Shown here in pieces: positions 61,144 to 64,000 of a DNA stretch of 64,000 nucleotides. Under the pieces are notes generated by a model, which made no database searches, was not told where the DNA came from, and saw only the letters and a program-made list of their open reading frames with translations. How positions within the stretch are numbered: position 1 is the first letter of the stretch; the number at the start of each line of letters is the position of its first letter. Made by a program: the position numbers and the translations under genes. The stretch covers positions 62,001-126,000 of the forward strand of contig JANQKR010000017.1 in the NCBI GenBank assembly GCA_028281025.1. The letters are read 5' to 3'. This stretch comes from Croceivirga sp. Lineage in GTDB: Bacteria; Bacteroidota; Bacteroidia; Flavobacteriales; Flavobacteriaceae.

Positions 61144-62169
61144 TTAATCTGTTTTCATAAAGGTCAAAATTTCTTCACCTTCTTCATCACTAAAAATCAA
61201 AGCTTGCCCATCAAAACGGAAGGTCCTGGTTTTTAATAGGGCCTCATTATAGCGTTTTGGGACCTCCATCTCCGGACACATTTTTCGTGTAGACCCTATC
61301 TTCCCAAAAGATATGCTGTTTTCGGTAAGATTGGTTAATGTTCCAAAGTAGTCGTTACAACCATTGTTACCATAAATCTTCATCTCGGTTGTATTGATTT
61401 CCAGATGTGGCACGGGGACCATTCCTTTTGTCGGGGAGCCTGCTATCCTGACAGCTGACCAAATATCATGAATCTTCGTTCTATTATCGGTTTTTCTGTG
61501 ACTCACGAATGACATAATTACGTTTTCTTGCCCGTCGTATAGATTTAGAATTGAGTCATTGACTTCATAAGAAGAAATTTTGTCCAGGGAACCGAGATAT
61601 TGACCTTCCACATTGACTTCGGCACAAATGCTAAGGGTGTTAAGTACGTTACCAAATGCTATTGATTTGATTCCCAGCTGTTTTATGGTTCCGTCATACC
61701 TATTGCACCCTCCGTTTCCATGGATTTTCATTTCACTCAAATTAAAATCCAAGGTCGGAGGTGTTATTTTTTTATCTATAGAAGTTCCGTGAATCCCTTC
61801 AAGTTGCCAATGTGCTACCAACGAAGGCCTATGGTCCTGCCTTTTCTCCAATTCCTTAACCAGTACATATTTACTAATTGATTTATCCATTGGAGCACGC
61901 TTATTATCATTGGGTTTTTGCCGCAAAATTTCGACCTTTTTTAGATAACCTTCCTGAAATTCAAAACCCTCTATATCCGAATAAAATAGCTCCCATTCCT
62001 CATTCGCCAGTTCATTGCTTTTATTTATGAGTAAGCAATTGGATGCTCCTGCACCTGATTCACATGTCGTTTTAAAACCGCTTATCCATATAACGGACGT
62101 CGTACCATTCTTTTTGGAACAAGAAACTAGGATTAATAGGACAAACCCAACAAAGGACCTAAGTTTCAT
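61144..62169 (-). CDS. DUF4377 plus two META domains, lipoprotein
   Basis: A 341-residue lipoprotein (signal MKLRSFVGFVLLILVSC with lipobox LVSC). After it comes a DUF4377 domain: VIWISGFKTTCESGAGASNCLLINKS and FYSDIEGFEFQEGYLKKVEIL. Two tandem META (HslJ-like) domains follow: HWQLEGIHG ... FNLSEMKIHGNGGCNRYDGTI and IWSAVRIAGSPTKGMVP ... INTTEMKIYGNNGCNDYFGTL, each with the GxxGCNxYxG motif. META proteins are linked to heat and antibiotic stress. Its TAA stop is followed directly, in the same frame, by the DUF481 coding region. Confidence 0.85.
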   Translation of the reverse strand: MKLRSFVGFVLLILVSCSKKNGTTSVIWISGFKTTCESGAGASNCLLINKSNELANEEWELFYSDIEGFEFQEGYLKKVEILRQKPNDNKRAPMDKSISKYVLVKELEKRQDHRPSLVAHWQLEGIHGTSIDKKITPPTLDFNLSEMKIHGNGGCNRYDGTIKQLGIKSIAFGNVLNTLSICAEVNVEGQYLGSLDKISSYEVNDSILNLYDGQENVIMSFVSHRKTDNRTKIHDIWSAVRIAGSPTKGMVPVPHLEINTTEMKIYGNNGCNDYFGTLTNLTENSISFGKIGSTRKMCPEMEVPKRYNEALLKTRTFRFDGQALIFSDEEGEEILTFMKTD

Positions 62170-62175
62170 ATTGAA

Positions 62176-63321
62176 TCATGATTTTAATTTACGTTTTCCG
62201 ATAACGTAGCCTAGATAAAAAGGTAATCCAAGCACAACGATGAACAGTACTATAAAATAAACGATCAAGCTACGTATTGTCTTTCCTAAACCCTCAAAAG
62301 CGTTTTCTATCCCGGTTTCCACCAGGGTGTCTGCTTTGGTTGTTAGGGCAGACCGTTCCCTTTTGATAATGGAATCCAAGGCAACCCGCTCACGTTGCAA
62401 CATGCTGTTTACGGATTGCACATCTGAAGACAGGCTCTGCATTGCAGAACCTATTTCATAGTTGAGATTTCTAAACAGTGGACCAATGTTATTTCTAAAC
62501 TCCTTGATGGCATTTTCTATAGTTTCCGGGGAGTTCTCTGCCACTTGAATCAGTCGATCGAATTGCCTGTCTATTTCAGCAATTTTGGCCTCAATATCCA
62601 TGGAATCAATTCCCCTTTGACGCAAAATCATTTCAGTCTTCCAATTAAGCCTTTTACCAGAGGCTTCGGAGTAATATCCAAAACGGTTTGTAGCGTCCGC
62701 AACCACCTCGGATAAGGTGCCTACCGTTTGTACCGCAATACTATCTGGAATTCGTTTAAACTCTAAATAAGATTCCCTAATGGATTTGTGTTTAAACTCT
62801 TTTTGTAGTAATAAGGGTGTATTGTTGGCATATTCTTCCACAAAATCCTTGATTGTTCTGTATTCACTTTTAGGTAATACACTAGCAGCAATTCGTTGTA
62901 TATCTTCAATGTTTTGATCAACAGCCTCCAAAGCAATGATTTTATATTCTCCAAAGGCACCATCCAATTGTGGACTTTCAAGCGAATTTTTCACTTCCAA
63001 AAAATAGGCCCACGTATCCATTAGCGCTATTTTGGGTTCTGTTTGGAAGCTGATCTTGCCCAATTCTTCCGATGTCTGAATTTTCCAATATAAAGTGTTG
63101 ATTGGAATCGTCTCATGATCATTGGCCAGTTTAGTGATACTATCTGCTGCCATTTCCACCCTATCCATGGCACCACGGGCAAAATTCTGGGTCAATAGCC
63201 TTGTATTCAATTCCCTAACACCTAAGGGCTTTTGCTCACTTTCTATTTTCACTAAAGAGCACGATGCCATTGATAGAAATACGATTAAGGATTGAAGGCA
63301 AATTGAAGCCCTCTTTCCCAT
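62176..63321 (-). CDS. Coiled-coil lipoprotein with C-terminal membrane helix
   Basis: A 381-residue protein from ATG 63321 (MGKRASICLQSLIVFLSMASC, lipobox SMASC); the frame starts ten codons earlier. It is almost wholly helical: long charged helices (MDIEAKIAEIDRQFDRLIQVAEN, GSAMQSLSSDVQSVNSMLQRERVALDSIIKRER) suggest coiled coils. Near the C-terminus a membrane helix, SLIVYFIVLFIVVLGLPFYLGYVIG, is followed by KRKLKS. Having both a lipid anchor and a membrane helix is unusual. Family unknown. It lies 6 nt upstream of the DUF4377/META gene, probably one transcript. Confidence 0.75.
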   Translation of the reverse strand: MGKRASICLQSLIVFLSMASCSLVKIESEQKPLGVRELNTRLLTQNFARGAMDRVEMAADSITKLANDHETIPINTLYWKIQTSEELGKISFQTEPKIALMDTWAYFLEVKNSLESPQLDGAFGEYKIIALEAVDQNIEDIQRIAASVLPKSEYRTIKDFVEEYANNTPLLLQKEFKHKSIRESYLEFKRIPDSIAVQTVGTLSEVVADATNRFGYYSEASGKRLNWKTEMILRQRGIDSMDIEAKIAEIDRQFDRLIQVAENSPETIENAIKEFRNNIGPLFRNLNYEIGSAMQSLSSDVQSVNSMLQRERVALDSIIKRERSALTTKADTLVETGIENAFEGLGKTIRSLIVYFIVLFIVVLGLPFYLGYVIGKRKLKS

Positions 63322-63414
63322 AACGATGCTTTTATTTATACTAAAAATCATATTTAAGGTATTCTAAGCCCTGGACTTTTTTAATGTTCGTATAAGATTG
63401 GTTTTCGAATGGGA

Positions 63415-64000
63415 TCAATATAAAAATTCAAAATTATTTATCCATAGTTCACTTCCGATGGCACCAGTAAAAAAATCGCCCAGGGCGCTTGAAGAAAACA
63501 CTACGGTAACATGGGTAGGTGTCTCGGTGGCATCACCCCAGGACTCCCCTTCACGAATATTGGCGTACGCAAATTCTGGTTCGGAAGGTGACAGTTCCCC
63601 ATATTTTAGTTCAATTTCAAGACTACTCCAGTCCATCACTTCCGTTCCACCTCTGAACCACCCTGTTCCTATTCGATATATGTCATCCCCATCCCTTTTT
63701 TCCAATAGCACATAAATATCACATTGGTCCCCACCAATAAGCGCATTACCGTCGGCATCCTCGTAAGACGGTCCAGGAAGATACCTAAAATCAACTTGAA
63801 ATGCCCTGGGTCGCCCGTTAAACGGTGTGCCAAAATCTATATTTGACCTGGGGTCCGTTGGACTGGGAAATCCTTCTGTGAACGTACCGGTGAAAAGGGT
63901 GGCTGCCGCCATTCGAACCAATAGGGGCGCTGCAACACTGGTCAGACGTGCTGCCAGATCCCCGCCACCGAGGTCCTCTGGATTGGTATTGGCATCCCCG
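63415..64000 (-). CDS. PCMD domain-containing protein (partial, start beyond window)
   Basis: The C-terminal part of a gene whose frame stays open to the window edge (reading in at GDANTNPEDLGGGDLAARLTS). It fits the PCMD (putative carbohydrate metabolism) domain: AAATLFTGTFTEGF, DFGTPFNGRPRAFQVDFRYLPG, DQCDIYVLLEKRDGD, SLEIELKYGELSP, HVTVVFSSSALGDFFTGAIGSELWINNFEFLY. The domain is probably a jelly-roll carbohydrate-binding module in outer-membrane lipoproteins. The short internal TTG start is not considered real. It is upstream of the coiled-coil lipoprotein on the same strand with a gap of about 90 nt. Confidence 0.82.
   Translation of the reverse strand, partial: GDANTNPEDLGGGDLAARLTSVAAPLLVRMAAATLFTGTFTEGFPSPTDPRSNIDFGTPFNGRPRAFQVDFRYLPGPSYEDADGNALIGGDQCDIYVLLEKRDGDDIYRIGTGWFRGGTEVMDWSSLEIELKYGELSPSEPEFAYANIREGESWGDATETPTHVTVVFSSSALGDFFTGAIGSELWINNFEFLY

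Overview
The window is chromosomal DNA of a member of the Bacteroidota, almost certainly a marine-type Flavobacteriaceae. The sequence shows a type IX secretion (T9SS) type B sorting domain protein, LruC and FadL/OmpP1 family proteins, DUF2911, DUF4293, DUF3667, DUF1599 and DUF192 proteins, a long-form Rho, an archaeal/eukaryotic-type prolyl-tRNA synthetase, many LxxC-type lipoproteins, and repeated Bacteroidota -7 promoter boxes of the form TAnnTTTG. The asnB-gyrB-mdh-secDF order fits the Muricauda/Flagellimonas neighbourhood, but that genus call is inference. No rRNA, CRISPR array, prophage or intact insertion sequence is visible. Two identical tRNA-Glu(TTC) genes are present.

Layout. 1-2.9 kb: four small unrelated plus-strand accessory genes (lipoprotein, GNAT, PD40 lipoprotein, SnoaL-like), separated by junctions that share short motifs such as GAGACCRTTGT; this looks like a cassette-type array. 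2.9-4.1 kb: a lipocalin-like lipoprotein and a DUF2911 protein on the minus strand. 4.3-14.1 kb: asnB, gyrB, a DUF6588-like outer-membrane protein, a small lipoprotein (minus), mdh and secDF, with clear terminators and promoters. 14.3-24.1 kb: a long minus-strand run in transcription order folE, cysS, yidD, lgt, DUF192 lipoprotein, GNAT, ModF-like ABC protein, trehalose-synthase-like glycosyltransferase, DinB protein, PLP decarboxylase and a small protein; lgt is bounded by two different 7-nt tandem repeats. 24.6-29 kb: T9SS substrate, FadL-like porin, and a lipoprotein with Gly/Trp and Arg/Ser repeats. 29-31.1 kb: proS, two tRNA-Glu, rpsT. 31.2-37.7 kb: two LruC lipoproteins sharing a conserved upstream 66-bp element, a pair of paralogous multi-pass membrane proteins and a lipoprotein. 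37.8-51.2 kb: housekeeping genes (rho, truA, an MsbA-like exporter, cdaA, folP, tpiA, prmA, clpS) among conserved Bacteroidota proteins. 51.4-64 kb: more accessory content, including a membrane-anchored HTH-like regulator beside a parallel beta-helix protein, a TetR gene with palindromic operators followed by a GH20-like hexosaminidase, an HD-domain protein with a palindromic upstream site, and a minus-strand envelope cluster (PCMD domain protein cut by the window edge, coiled-coil lipoprotein, DUF4377-META-META lipoprotein, DUF481 protein).

The most interesting unexplained structures are the cassette-like junctions at the left edge, the conserved element ahead of both LruC genes, the heptamer repeats around lgt, the membrane-bound HTH protein, and the DUF481 gene that lacks an obvious start codon and is open back to the stop codon of the gene before it.
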